The position numbers and the translations under genes are program-made. A stretch of 64,000 bases of DNA from Wolfiporia cocos. Lineage: Eukaryota > Basidiomycota > Agaricomycetes > Polyporales > Phaeolaceae. Numbering within the stretch: the first letter of the stretch is position 1; every line of letters starts with the position of its first letter. Shown one piece after another: positions 1-11,857 of the stretch. The notes beneath the pieces are model-generated. The model was given only the letters and a program-made list of their open reading frames with translations. It was not told the origin of the DNA and did no database searches. Location: NCBI GenBank assembly GCA_029448655.1, contig JACCLO010000005.1, positions 372,001 to 436,000 of the forward strand, written 5' to 3'.

Positions 1-441
1 TACTTCGCGCGTACGACAGTGACATTCGAACCTCCGTCCGACTTCGACCTTGTACGTCCATATGTAGCATCGCTGCGAACTTAGCGCGTGGCTCCAAGAC
101 GGGCTATTGGTTCGTACAAAAGCTCTTATAAACACGACTTCAAGACGGCGGTTCCGCCGCTTGAGTTACTACAATGGCGCGATCTGTGCGAGCTGACAGG
201 GGCTTCGTGCGTCCTCACGTTTACAAAACGCCCGTTCAATCAGCAAGAGCGCCGCGTGCAGCTTATCATCGCTTTGGATCATCCACTCGCCGTCACGTTG
301 GGTTTCCATTCTCGTAAGCAAGCCGTCCTCAATCTACTGGATGGTTCGATTGTGACCTACGTCTCCTCAGCATGTAGGATGAACATCATAGGTTACGATA
401 AAGCCTGCTGCCTCTTGCCGCAGGCTACCCTCAAGGAATGA
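1..441 (+). pseudogene. Decayed copy of the F-box/NTase-like tandem family
   Basis: The plus strand encodes a stretch that aligns with the middle of the two intact paralogues at 1592-3121 and 3752-5272: a degenerate version of the FFTR..SFGTESDLDIYV motif, then VQLIIALDHPLAVTLG, then RMNIIGYDKACCL. An in-frame TAG at 82-84 breaks the frame and the similarity ends in a TGA at 439-441, well before the C-terminus of the intact copies. The intron 1 region seems replaced by unrelated sequence. The 5' part lies outside the window. I read it as a third, inactivated copy; a shortened divergent gene is less likely because of the internal stop. Confidence 0.6.
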
Positions 442-1591
442 TGCATATCTGTAGCATATCCTGCTGAAGACGCAATCCTCGCCGAAATGAAGGATGCAGC
501 ACGCAGCCATCTTGTTGTAGAGTTCTTCCGTAGGTAACAGAGCCATTGCCAGATCGATTGTGCTCACGGTAGGCGGGGTGATTACCCAAAATAAATGCGG
601 GAATACTGTCCCAGGTGTAGTCTTGGCTTGTATGACCTGCAGTATTGACAATCCAGCTGCAGCCTGCCGGTGGCCGGTGGCCGGTGAAACAATTCTCACA
701 TATGGAGGCAGTGATGACCTTGGCGCATATCAAGGCGCCGATATCATGATTTGTCTATCTCGTCGAGCCAGCGATACGCACGTAAATCCTCGAAGAATGG
801 GTGAGGGATAAGAGCTTCAGAACCGCGTAAGTACGCTTTCTGAATGCTAGGGGGTACAACTTATACTCTCGCTTGCAGCTGCGACACATGAGGAACGCAC
901 TATCACTGCATCTGCAGTATTGCTGTAATTTCAATGTTCCGTTGGTAATACGACAACATATCCGTACGCATTTTGTCAACCTATACTGTTCACCGCTAAG
1001 CATCACAGGCTAGTAGCATCGTCCACGATTTGATGTGCATTGCATGCAGAACATGTAGCGGTGTGCATATATCCACCTTGATATCGTAACGTGGACTACA
1101 GTGCCTGCAGCGCTCTTGAACCACGATGCAACAGGTATGCTATAGTATCTCGGACGACCACGTATCATTGCGCGCGAAGTTGAGCGCCGTGGCAGACTTT
1201 ATACCTCGAACAAGGTTGTAAGCGCATCGCGACGTGCTCTGCAGGGCGTCGCATTTATTTCGACTCATATGTGCGCCGATCTTCATCCAGCATGCTGCAT
1301 TCCGTGCATTGAGTCGATTTAGCGCTAGCACGGATTTCAGTGGCATTTCGTTGCCACGGACGCCGTGTCGGCCAGATTCCCACAACTCCACGAACTCAAA
1401 TTCCGCAACTAGTGGTGATGATGATCCACGAGGTTGCCTGAAGGCTGTGGTTTCCTATCGTAGCCAGTCTTCAAATCGTTGACCCCGCCCTCAGCCATCG
1501 CCGCGCCTCGCTTGCCTTTGAACCGCCACCTAGTACTAGAGCCCCCCCCCTCGGCCTACCGTTCATATAATCCCAAGTGACGCCAAACGTT
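442..1591. other. Intergenic, no gene seen
   Basis: No open frame here looks like a conserved protein. The last 300 bases (about 1290-1590) resemble the sequence upstream of the second paralogue (about 3500-3640), so the 5' flank was duplicated along with the gene. Confidence 0.5.
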
Positions 1592-3121
1592 ATGGGTGCG
1601 ATTGTGTCTCGCGGAATACTTCATCCTTGGGAAACGTTCAGCACCCCAAGCCATGGTGTATCCCGAGGAGACACAACCGCACAACAGCTCGCGGTCATCA
1701 ATACCATGGTAGCCCAAGACGACGCGACCGCGCACCGGTCCCTGTTCATTGAAGATATCGCACCACTCGTCGACATCATCGATCCCATCTTCGATATGTG
1801 CACTCCTCAGTCGCTGATTCAGCTGAGTAAGACATGTCGCCTGGCACACCGTGTCGTCCACGAATACATCAGTGCTGCGTGGAGCGTCGATCTTCACCGT
1901 ATGCTTTCACAGTACTTCGAGGACCCGCGCGCGTTCCGCTCGCTGCAGGCACGAACGGGTGCGCTCATCGCTGGATCAACAGCACTCTCTTTCTTCACAC
2001 GCACGTCCTTCGGGACGGAGTCCGACCTCGACATCTATGTCTATATGCCACACTGTGGCGAGGTTGGCAGCTGGATTCTTAACTCAGGTTATGTGTTCCA
2101 GCATGGGCACAATGAACCTACTTTCGAACAGATGATTGTCAACCCGGCACTCATGAGGCACCAAGAGGCCCACCCTTATGCTATACCTGGTGTTGCACGG
2201 GTGTTGACCTTTATTAAGCAGGGATCTGCCTTGGGCCCTCGGTGTCAGGTGCACCTTGTTGTTGCACTGGGCAACCCATTGTCAGTTATACTTGGATCAC
2301 ACTCCAGTGAGTATGTATGTCATGTCAGGAAGTGAAGCTCACTGGATTTATGGCTCAAGCATGTGTGATGAACATCATCACTTATGAGAAGGCATATTGT
2401 CTATTTGCCAGAGCGACCATTGTTGAATGCCAAACCATTGCCAGCACATCTTCCCTTGGGATCAATCGGCGCCGCACTGAGGGCAAAAGGAAGTATGCCG
2501 CACGTGGTTATTCTGTCATTAACAACCTCACTCCTTCCATCATGAACCTACTCAATCCGGGAGAGCTCCGGCCGGTAGAGTGCAGGAAAAGGGTTTTCTT
2601 TAGCCGTGGGCATGGTCATGTCACTGGAAATGTTCTATGCCCTTGGCCCACCATGCCCGATCGTTTCGTGGCCACCGGCATTCGCTATCTCGGTGATGGT
2701 GCCACTTGGGAAATATCGCTCACACTAGACGGAGTCGATATTCGACCGTCGGCGAATGCAAGCTCGGTGTCAAGCAGCCGCAGCCCGCTATTAGCATGCT
2801 CGTGGCTGATATGCTACCGGACGTGGAGTAAAACACCCCTTGAAATGGTGTTTTATGACTTCATTGGGCCGATTTTACAAAACCCATATTTGATCCCTCG
2901 AAGGGATCGCGAATTGTTACAGTGGATGGAAAATAGGGAAAGGTTCGAGGCCACGAAGCGGTCTGCGAACATAGGCATCGCGACATTGTGAGTGCTCACT
3001 TTTTGATATTAATGTAGCAAAGTGAGCTCACTGGCGAGATGGCAGTTATGACGAGGAGTTCATGACGTGCATGCAGTCCGGCCAAATGCGCTCGATTGCG
3101 AGGTGGCTCGACGCCGACTGA
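1592..3121 (+). CDS. Unrecognised protein, F-box-like and NTase-like motifs (copy 1)
   Basis: Three exons (1592-2306, 2360-2987, 3046-3121) give 472 residues. The ATG at 1592 is chosen because the same start, MGAxVSR, exists in the paralogue; both fit the N-myristoylation consensus (Gly2, Ser6). Around residues 60-95 a DIIDPIFDMCTPQSL segment followed by LSKTCRLAHRVVHE resembles an F-box helix bundle. About residue 130 the pattern AGSTALSFF followed 15 residues on by DLDIYV resembles the G-S...D-x-D signature of nucleotidyltransferase folds. The last exon (YDEEFMTC...MRSIARWLDAD) lies beyond the apparent stop of exon 2, but is supported by its conservation in both copies and by matching splice phases. 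Function is unknown; the domain readings are pattern-based inferences. Membrane anchoring and ubiquitin-ligase recruitment are possible but untested. Confidence 0.75.
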
Positions 3122-3358
3122 TTTGACCATAAAACCTATTCCCCGCGATGCCACGACCTGCGCCGATACCGATACTGACTCGTGAAACTTGTAACATCAG
3201 ATAGGTCATGTCCCATTTATCATCCGATGAGAGCGTATGAGTAGTCATGGCCGTGATATTATACTGTACATACGAATACATACACGATGTATGTGCACAT
3301 CACACCTGGCTCAATCTCTGTAATTAATAAAAAGCGAACGTAACCGCAGGTTGCGGGC

Positions 3359-3480
3359 TTAAACCCGTCTACGCAGCTTCATCGCAGGCGGCAGCTCCAT
3401 GTAATTCGGCGGCAGCAGATTTGTATATGGAACGGACTTGTAGATCGCCTTCGCCGTCTGGCGCAGGGTCGCCCAGTTGC
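3359..3480 (-). pseudogene. Duplicated 3' fragment of the NUP42-like gene
   Basis: Read on the minus strand this encodes NWATLRQTAKAIYK followed by LLPPNYMELPP and a stop. It closely matches the C-terminal coding part of the intact nucleoporin gene at 5545-8167 (DWAALRQKAKTVYK, LLPPNYMELLP). Only about 40 codons remain, without start or splice sites. It lies downstream of copy 1 of the tandem family exactly where the real nucleoporin tail lies downstream of copy 2, so it marks the edge of a segmental duplication. Confidence 0.85.
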
Positions 3481-3751
3481 TTTAAATATGAGTCGAGTCG
3501 TTGACCTAATTAATGTGCTGCAGTGCATGCGTTTAGCATTGGTTCAATGCCACAAACGCCGTGCTGCCCACTTTCTCACAACTCCGCGAAACCACAATTG
3601 ACTGCGGTCCACGAGGCTGCCTAAAGTTTCTAAATCCAAAATCAAATCTTTGTCCAACTTACAGATAGCGCACCCTGCTCGGCCTGGGCCATCACCTTGT
3701 ATTCGGGTGCTCATCACTTGGCACTGGCTGGCAGCATTATCTTGCTACACC

Positions 3752-5272
3752 ATGGGCGCGGTTGTGTCTCGCAGAATACTTCAAGCTTGGGGATCACCAA
3801 GCATTCCCAATCATGACTTATCCCAAGGAAGCGTGATCGCACGACAGGTATCATCCGTCGATAGTGACAAGGTGGCTCAAGACGATGCGACCGCACAACG
3901 ATCCCTGTTCATCGAAGAGATCGCGCCATTCATCGACATCATCGATCTCATCTTCGATGTGTGTACGCTTCGTTCGCTCTTACAGCTGAGTAAGACATGT
4001 CGCCTGGCGCACCGTGTCGTCCATGAATGGATCAGTACTACATGGAGCAACAGACTTCACTACATACTTTCACAGTATTTCGAGGACCCACGGGCGTTCC
4101 GATCCTTACAGGCGCGGACGGGCACGCTCATCGCAGGATCAACAGCGCTTTCTTTCTTCACGCGCAGGTCCTTCGGGACGGAGTCCGACCTCGACATCTA
4201 CGTCTATATGCCACACTGTGGCGAGGTCGGCAATTGGCTTCTTGAAGCAGGTTATGTATTCCAACATCGTCGCAACGAACCCACCTTCGAACAGATGATT
4301 GCCGACCCGGCCTCCATGTTGCGCCGAGAGGTTGATAATTACACCATACCTGGTGTTGCACGGGTCTTGACCTTCATTAGGTCGGTATCTGATTCGGACA
4401 CCCAGCGCCAGGTGCATGTCATTGTTGCACTTGACAACCCACTGTCGGTTATACTTGGATCACACTCCAGTGAGTTCGTATCATCATGTTGGAGTGACGC
4501 TCACCCTCTATTTGCATGACTAGCATGCGTGATGAATGTCATCGATTATGAAAAGGCATATTGCCTCTTTGCCCGAGCAACTATCATTGAGCGCAGTACC
4601 ATCTTCAGCGCATCCTGCCTTGGGCTTAACCGCCGGCGTATTGAGGGTCAAAGGAAGTATGCCAAACGCGGGTATTCCACAATCAGCTGCCTCACCCCTA
4701 TAACCATGAACCTACTCAATCCGGGCGAGCTCCATCTGGTTGAGTGTGGGAAGAGGTTTTTCTTCAAGAATGCACGGCTTGAACCGGCGGATCGCATTGC
4801 TGCTACTGGCATTCGCTATCCCGGTGACGGTGCTAGTTGGGAAATACCACTCACAATGGATGGGATCATTCTTCCACCATCAGCAACCACAAGTTCGGCT
4901 CCAAGAAGCTATAGCCCTTTAGCAGCATGCTCATGGCTGGTATGCTACCGGACATGGTGTTCGACTGCTGTCGAAATGGTGTTCGATGGTATCAAAGGGC
5001 ATGTTTTACAACACCCGTATCTGGTCCCTGGAAGGGACAGCGAATTATTAAGCTGGATGCGAGACAAGGAAGATGGAGTTGATCAGACGGCCGAACAGCC
5101 TGAGAATCTGGAGGGTGTAGCATTGTGAGTGCTTATACTCTCCAGATCTGCTGTGGCAAAGCAAGTTTACCAGCTAGGTCGCAGCTACGACGAAGAGTTC
5201 ATGACGCTCTTGCAGTCGGCTCAGATGCGCTCAGCTGCAAGGTGGCTTGATGCAGATATACTGAGTCGTTGA
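3752..5272 (+). CDS. Unrecognised protein, F-box-like and NTase-like motifs (copy 2)
   Basis: Exons 3752-4469, 4524-5124 and 5185-5272 give 468 residues. Both introns sit at the same codon and phase as in copy 1 (54 and 60 nt here, 53 and 58 nt there). It starts MGAVVSRRIL, again a myristoylation-type N-terminus followed by basic residues. The F-box-like segment (DIIDLIFDVCTLRSL, LSKTCRLAHRVVHEW) and the SDLDIYVYMPHCGEV stretch are almost identical to copy 1; the second half has diverged more. The C-terminus extends a few residues further (ADILSR). The preserved frame, splice sites and motifs in both copies suggest both are under selection. The intergenic gap 5273-5544 shows nothing further. 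Confidence 0.75.
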
Positions 5273-5544
5273 AGCTATTCCCAGCGATGTCACGACTTGC
5301 TTCCATACGTAGGCACGAAACCCGTGATATCAGAGAGGCCGTAATCCATCCATCGTTCGATGTGAGTATGAAACAAATCATGACATGCCTGTGGTATTAC
5401 AATGTACATACGGATCTGAACGTGACGAACGCGCATATCACACCCTGCCCGAGCCCTATGCCTAGACAAGAACATTTCGCCAAGTAAGCATGAGAAGCAA
5501 TCACAAAAGCATATTGCAGGCTTACCGCCCACCGACGTAACCTG

Positions 5545-8167
5545 TCAACATCGCAACTCCTTCGGCGGAAGGAACTCTGGAATGTTTCCCCATTCGAACT
5601 TGTCTGCCTTGAATGCCTCGATCGCCTCCGCAGGCAGCAACTCCATGTAATTCGGCGGTAGCAATTCGTCGTATGGACCGGGCTTGTACACTGTCTTCGC
5701 CTTCTGGCGCAGGGCCGCCCAGTCGGGTTTGCCTGTCTGCGCTGCAGCCTGCGTGGCCGCCGGCGCAGACGCAGGTCTGCTCCCGAAAGCCGATCCTGGC
5801 GCGGCGAATGCTGATACTGGCTGCGAGGGTGCCGTTGATCCAAATGCTAATGCATGTTTAGGCGCGGACGGGGATGGACTCCCGAACGCGGACGTGGGCT
5901 GCGCAGGTGAAGATGTAGACCCGAACGCAGATGTCGGCTGAGTCCGGTTCTGTAGGCTGCCGAATACAGACTGTGGCGCCGACGTCGAGCCGAATGCACT
6001 GGTGCCGCTGTTAGCAGCAGCACCGAAGGCAGATGTCCCCGTCTGATTGCCAAACGCCGACGGTGTACTGGTTTGTCCGAAGGCAGTCGTCGTGAGACCT
6101 GAAGCAGGCGTACCGAATGCAGACGTAGTGGGCTGTTGCGCTGGGGTGCCAAACGCAGACGTCGAGGCTGGGGCGCCGAACGCTGAAGTACTAGCAGGTG
6201 TACCGAATGCGGACGTCGTGCCTTGGTTCATGAGCCCGCTGAACGCGGATGTCGATCCAAAGGCGGATGCTGAAGTTGTGTTACTCCCAAATGCCGATGT
6301 CGAACTTGCGGGAGTGCTCGTGTTCCCTAAGGATGACTGCCCAAATACCGAGCCGCCCGTCGTGTTGGGCGCATTTGCGGCTGTGGCCTGACCGAATACA
6401 GACGGCGAGCCTGAAAAAGCCGAGAACGCCCCGCTACCTCCAGTTCCTCCCGTTCCCTCGCCCGTTCCCGCCGAAAGCGAGGCCGGCTTGCTAGCAAATG
6501 CACTAAATCCTCCCCCAGTGCCTCCTGCAGACCCAAACGCCCCCGAGGCGGGCTTGATGAGGGAGGATTGGCCGAATGAAGACTGACCGAACGCGGACGG
6601 AGTCGAGCTCTGCCCAAACGCCGACTGACCGAAGGCAGATGTGCTGGCCGGCTGAGCAAATGCACTCGTTGGGCTCGATGCGGGTTGTCCGAACGCAGAT
6701 GTGACCGCGCCTTGTGCTGGCTGACCGAACACAGACGTGCCTTGTGTCGGCTGGCCGAATGCAGACGTTGTGCCCTGAGCGGGCTGGCCGAACACGGATG
6801 TAGAGCCCTGAGCAGGCTGTCCGAACGCCGATGCACTTTGTGCAGGCTGGCCGAATGCGGATGCGCTCTGAGATGGCTGGCCGAACGCGCTTGCGCTTTG
6901 GGCGAGCTGCCCAAACGTGCTTGTGCCTTGAGCCGGCTGGCCGAAAGCACTCCCGCTTTGTGTAGGTTGGCCGAATGCACTTGCGCTCTGTGTAGGCTGT
7001 CCGAATGCTGACGTGCTTAGTGACGACTGCCTAAATGCCGAAATACTCTGTGCAGGCTGACCGAACGCCGAAGTTCCCTGCGTGGTCTTACCAAAGGCAG
7101 AGATGCTCTGCGACGGCTGGCCGAATACCGATGTCCCCTGCGTAGGCTGGCCGAACGCTGAAGTGCTCTGAGACGGCTGACCGAACGCAGAGCTGCTCTG
7201 TGCTGGCGACCCGAACGCAGACCCGCTCTGTGTAGCTTGTCCGAATGCTGATGGCTGGCCCAGCGCAGACGAACTCTGCGCGGATTGGCCGAAAGATGAC
7301 GATCCAAATGCGGATTGGCCAAACGCTGAGGCTGGCTTATTGTTTGACCCAAAAGCACTCGTCCCGAATGTTGACGTCGTGGCGCTGCTGCCAAACGCCC
7401 CCGAGGGTTTGCCGAACGCTGATGTAGAGGAGTTAAATGGCGAGGAGGACCCACTCGCGCTTCCGAACACTGAGCTTCCGCTAGGTTTAGCTGCTTCCTG
7501 GTGATTCAAGTTAGCCTTGGCCCGCTCGAAGGCTTGCTGCATATTCGCGCGCGCGTTGGCGAAGACTTGCTGGGCAGCGGCAATCTTGTCCGCTTCATAC
7601 TTGATCTATTGTTATTGTGAAGAGTTGAGGTCGAGCGGGCGTATTAGTTCTCAGAAAGCGCCTACATATCCTGCAATATTTCCTGACTGCGTCGCAGCGA
7701 ATGCCTTCGCACGTAGCTCTTCTGGCGACTCGTCGAGGTCCTGAACTAGGGTGGGGTTGCACTTCGCAGGGCCGTAGCTCGACAGTGGCCATAGAGGCTT
7801 TTCCTGAGCAGGATCTATATCCTTGCGTATGCTCTCTACACTGAAAGTAATACGCGGATCAGAGTTGCCACGAAAGCTCATGGTACGGCGAAGGAGAAAG
7901 GGCGAACGTGAAGGGGATATTCGACGGGCTCGTTGTGCCGCGAGCCTGGGAACTCGAACCTGAGCCTGAGGCGGTCCAGGTCTGGTCTGTGGCCACAATC
8001 AGAAAGGTGGACCCGCAGGAATTTCAGCCTCCGCGAGTGCCGAAGAAAGAATGAGGCGCACTAAGGCTTCCGGATCGGCGCGCAGGATCTCTGGGATGCT
8101 CAAAACGACATGCATCGCCAAATCTGCAGTTGCCTTGCTGCCAGTATGTGCAGACGACCTGAAACAT
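5545..8167 (-). CDS. NUP42: CCCH zinc-finger FG nucleoporin (Nup42/Amo1/NUPL2 type)
   Basis: Four exons on the minus strand (8167-8062, 7986-7887, 7840-7666, 7605-5545) give 813 residues. The N-terminus has a C-x7-C-x5-C-x3-H zinc finger (CTYWQQGNCRFGDACRFEH). A conserved block follows (EKPLWPLSSYGP, SPEELRAKA), then an amphipathic segment (ADKIAAAQQVFANAR). Residues of roughly 180-730 are FG repeats, mostly SAFGQPxQ. The C-terminus (FEWGNIPEFLPPKEL) resembles the Gle1-binding tail of Nup42/NUPL2. In known systems this protein sits on the cytoplasmic face of the nuclear pore and helps Gle1/DEAD-box-driven mRNA release. The repeats are also tandem at DNA level (about 6.7-7.3 kb), so copy number may vary between strains. 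Confidence 0.9.
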
Positions 8168-8760
8168 TCTTTCTGAGCTCGACTGCAGGTCGTTCGGTTC
8201 TAGTTGGTTGTTGTACCATTGTAGGTTTGTGCTCTCGCCCACTTGCGGAGTAAAATATGATTTCAAGAAAAGGAGAGAACCTTTTGTTCTGGGTGCAATT
8301 GAGCTTAGCGAGAACTAGATTGAGACAAGAGAGATCACCGTTAGAGGTGTGGGCTCGGGTACAGGGTATCAGATGTCCTCGTGGGAGTGGATAGGACTCC
8401 GGAGACTCCTCGGCCGTACTGCAGCGAGGTTTGAACACGCCGCTCATCCTCAGCAGGTTCGCGTTCTCGGTGCTCTCGCTACGTACTGGACTGTCAGCTC
8501 GCGCCTTTAGCTTGACGCTGCAAGCTGTATTAGCCTACTGAACTCAAGTTCGTGATTTGAAGCAGCAGCGAGCGAGTTACCTAGGCAGTTCTTACATAGG
8601 TTCGGCTGCTCCTTCGTTTACGAACGCTCTGAGACAGACCTCAGATTGAAGTTGTACTATATGAAGGATAACGAGACACAGACACCCACAGGGACATTTT
8701 CTGCTGCACAATGGGGCAACAATCGTATGTCTGTGTCGGCCCCCTTCGCTCGATCTGACC
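8168..8760. promoter_or_regulatory. Shared divergent upstream region, NUP42 / TAF4
   Basis: These 593 bases separate two divergently transcribed genes and must hold both promoters. Open frames here are short and match nothing I recognise. No clear TATA box is visible. Confidence 0.4.
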
Positions 8761-10059
8761 ATGCTCCAAGAAATCCCCATTGACCCTGCGCTGCAAGCGC
8801 AGTCCCAACCCGCGACCTCGTAGGCTACCCGTCCGATCTATCTGTAGAACCGATACTAACACATTTTGCAGGAGCTACTATCCCCATCAGGCGCACCAGC
8901 AGTACTATCAGCAACAGACACAGTTCTACTCCTACCCCGCACCTCCTGCTCCGTCGCAGGTTTCTCAGGCACAGTCCCAGCCGGCTACCTCAACTTCGAC
9001 TATACAAGCAAGACCTGTCCAGCCGACGAACACGGTTGACACAGCGGACATTGCAACGCTGAATGATGCGCTCGTCAGCACGGGGGTGGATCTCAGGGTG
9101 CGTCCTGGCACAAGCGGAGTTCATAATGGGAGGGCTGATGCGCCTTGCAGGCAGAAGCCGAGTCGCTGCAACGAACAGGAGCATACGACCCATACGCCTA
9201 CCGTTCTTACGAGGACCGCTCGCGAAGGCAGCCGCCAAAGCCGCGTTTCGAGTCAACCATACTGGGACCGACGATGCGGTCGATCGCTGCAAATCATAAA
9301 GTGACGAAGGTCTCGGAAGACTCTGTGAACTATCTTGCGCTCTCGCTGCGTGCGCGCTTGCAAGACCTGATCACAGCGATGATCGCCGCGTCCGCGCATC
9401 GCACGGACACGCAGTTCGACCGCCCCGCATCGCTATACGAGGACGGGAGCCCGATGTGGAGCATCATTGTGAGAAGCGACGTCAGCAAACAACTTGCGGC
9501 GATTGAGAAGGTCGAGCGCGAGGAGGAGATGCGCGTAAGGCGGGAGAGAAAAGAGCGCGCGGAGGCGGCGGCGGCGCAATCGGCTGCGCTTGCGGCGCAA
9601 AACAGCATGAGCATGTCAGCGGACGCGGGTGGAGACGATATGGAGGGCGGACCGAAGAAGAAAAAGAAGAAGGACGGTCCAGGGGTCACTGCGCGCAATA
9701 TGTCGGAGGATGCACGCAAGAAGATGTCGAATGCCGTCGCGAGCCAGGCAGCGGGGCTGGGAACGGGCAAATATGCGTGGATGAACGCGGCAAACTCGTC
9801 TGCGCCCGCGCCGAAACCAAAGCCTGTGCCATCGACTACAACTACCGCGGCGGCGAGCAGTCCTGCGACGACCACCTCGCCTGCGACAACTACCCTACCA
9901 GGGAAATGGGCGCGGCCATATGTGCCATCAAAGCCATCTCAGCAATCACCGAAAGAAGAAGACAACAGGAGAGCAATCACGCTCCGTGATGCGATGTTCG
10001 TCATTGAGAGGGAAAGAGGGCATGGAGGTGGAAGAGGATCAGCCACGGGATGGACCTGA
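8761..10059 (+). CDS. TAF4: TFIID subunit TAF4, C-terminal domain protein
   Basis: Exons 8761-8819, 8872-9097 and 9151-10059 give 397 residues. The N-terminal third is Q/P/Y-rich (YYPHQAHQQYYQQQ). The conserved TAF4 region starts near residue 90 (IATLNDALVSTGVDL, AEAESLQ). It continues with the histone-fold-like helix VSEDSVNYLALSLRARLQDL and ends in ITLRDAMFVIERERGHG, the typical TAF4 C-terminal motif. Between them lie an acidic/basic coiled segment (EREEEMRVRRERKERAE), a lysine cluster (GGPKKKKKKDGPG, possible nuclear localisation signal) and a P/T/S linker. TAF4 pairs with TAF12 in the TFIID core. The family match is strong; the exact start is less certain because an upstream exon could exist. 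Confidence 0.88.
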
Positions 10060-10311
10060 GTGCCTCATATTCCTCCACTTCTTTTCCCGCCATCATTTCC
10101 TCGTACGACTCCTTACTCAGATCTCTTCTATACTCCTATCGAGCTTCCCCGCTAGTTCAATGTGTATCGACGTGACGGAAATGAGACGCGACCCACGTGA
10201 TTAACGCGTCTGTCGTCTGTCACACATCACGGTAAGGCGCTGATTAATATATTTGTCCGTGCACTTCGTCTATTCTCTGGCATAATATTGGAGCTGGTCG
10301 TTGACTCGAGG

Positions 10312-11726
10312 ATGGGACTGGCAGGCCCATCAACATTGGCATACACTGCGTACCATCTACACAAAGCCGCTTGTCTCCGTACCTGTACAAGGCGTCCACT
10401 CAGTACATCACTCCGCCGGAACTCTCATACCGAGACACCTGCGGAGGAATTAGGCGAATATGACTTCGGCACATACGATGTGATACTCCCCGCAGAACCC
10501 TTTGTCTGGGGTGTCTCACACATCAAGCCGCGTGCAGTCCTGCCCCACATTCCCAGACCTCCATATGCTCGTGGTCGTGGTGATGGACGTGAAATTCACA
10601 ATCAGCCCGTTCTGGGACATAGGCGAATAAAGCTTGGGGACAAGGATGAGGCTAAGCTGAGGGGATCTGCGAGGCTTGCTAAGGATGTGCTCAATTATGC
10701 GGGTAGCCTGGTGAGGGTGAGTGTCTATCCATTGCGCAGCGACTCGACGTGCACGCTGCAAACGATCAGCTCAATTACCCTTTCTCCTCATATTCAGATC
10801 GGGGTAACGACAGAATATATTGACGCACAAGTACACGACATGATCGTCGCGCACGGGGCGTACCCTTCTCCCCTGCTCTACCAGGGCTACCCCAAGTCGT
10901 GCTGCACAAGTGTGAACAACGTTGTCACGCACGGGATCCCAGATGAGTTTCGTACGAGCCATCCTTCTCTCATCCTACACATGTCTGATGCAGGTGTTCA
11001 TGCCGAATCACTCCAGCCGGCCGCTACAGGACGGTGATATCGTGAACATTGACATAACGGTGTACAAAGACGGCTTCCACGGCGACACGTCGCGGACTTT
11101 TCTCGTCGGTGACGTCGTGAGTATCGTCGCCTGTATTTCTACTCCACTGTGAACTCAACGAATCACAGGACCAGAAAGGCCAGGAGCTTGTCCAAGTAAC
11201 AGATGACGCGCTGGAGGCGGGCATCACGGCGTGTGGGCCGGGTCGGCCGTTCAACGGCATCGGAAGAGCAATATTCGATCTCATTAAACATAGAGACTTC
11301 TCTGTGTCGACTCAATTCACCGGCCACGGCATTGGAGAAGACTTTCACAGGCCACCTTGGATATTGCATCATCGTGTGTGGTAATAACCTTTCACTATGA
11401 CTTATGTCTGACGAGCAATGGTAGCGAACGAGGAGCCAGGTGTAATGTCACCAGGTCACTGTTTCACCATAGAGGTCAGTCAGGATTGGTTATTTTCCTA
11501 TCTCTTCGGGACTAAACCTAAACACTAGCCGTGTATTGTACAAGGATCTCAACCGAATGCCTGGATATTTCCCGATGGATGGACTGCTTCTACAGAAGTA
11601 CGTGCAAGTCCCCCGTACATTAATCTGTGCTTTTGTCTGAAGTATCCTCAGAATTGTGCACGCAGTGCCCAGGCAGAGCATATGGTGCTCATCACTGACA
11701 CCGGTGCAGAGGTTCTAACCCGGTAG
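10312..11726 (+). CDS. Methionine aminopeptidase type 1, mitochondrial-like (MAP1D type)
   Basis: Seven exons (10312-10716, 10798-10946, 11017-11116, 11169-11373, 11425-11474, 11529-11597, 11652-11726) give 350 residues. The N-terminus has many Arg/Ser/Thr and few acids ([15 protein letters not shown]), which suits a mitochondrial presequence. The catalytic core shows the M24A fold: [29 protein letters not shown] (two metal-binding Asp), [10 protein letters not shown] (His), CFTIEP (Glu) and [11 protein letters not shown] (Glu). All expected metal ligands are present. It would remove initiator methionines from organelle-made or imported proteins. Intron 4 was placed to give HHPNEEPG; the donor used there is the only phase-consistent one. 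Confidence 0.92.
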
Positions 11727-11857
11727 GACCGGACAGATGGGTTGGATGTGTCATACGCACCGCACACGAGAGCGTTTGACTGTCTTCGCCACAGAAGACC
11801 GGATTCAAGCTACATATGCAATCAGAAACAATACAAACAGGAAACAGGACTCAGTAA

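Larger units (their letters stand above)
1290..5720. repeat. Tandem segmental duplication, two units of about 2.1-2.2 kb
   Basis: Unit 1 (about 1290-3480) and unit 2 (about 3490-5720) share the same order: a similar 5' flank, a three-exon paralogue, then the 3' end of a convergent nucleoporin gene. Gene-stop to nucleoporin-stop spacing is similar (about 240 and 270 bases). Only unit 2 keeps the full nucleoporin. Unit ends are approximate because the flanks have diverged. Confidence 0.7.

Noticed and set aside
6327..7454. Alternative-frame open frames across the FG repeats
   Set aside because: Repeated DNA keeps all frames open; the FG frame continues in phase from the zinc-finger exons and carries the conserved C-terminus.
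9330..9875. Minus-strand 181-codon frame with a poly-Phe run
   Set aside because: Shadow of the TAF4 coding exon; the poly-Phe is the complement of the lysine cluster.
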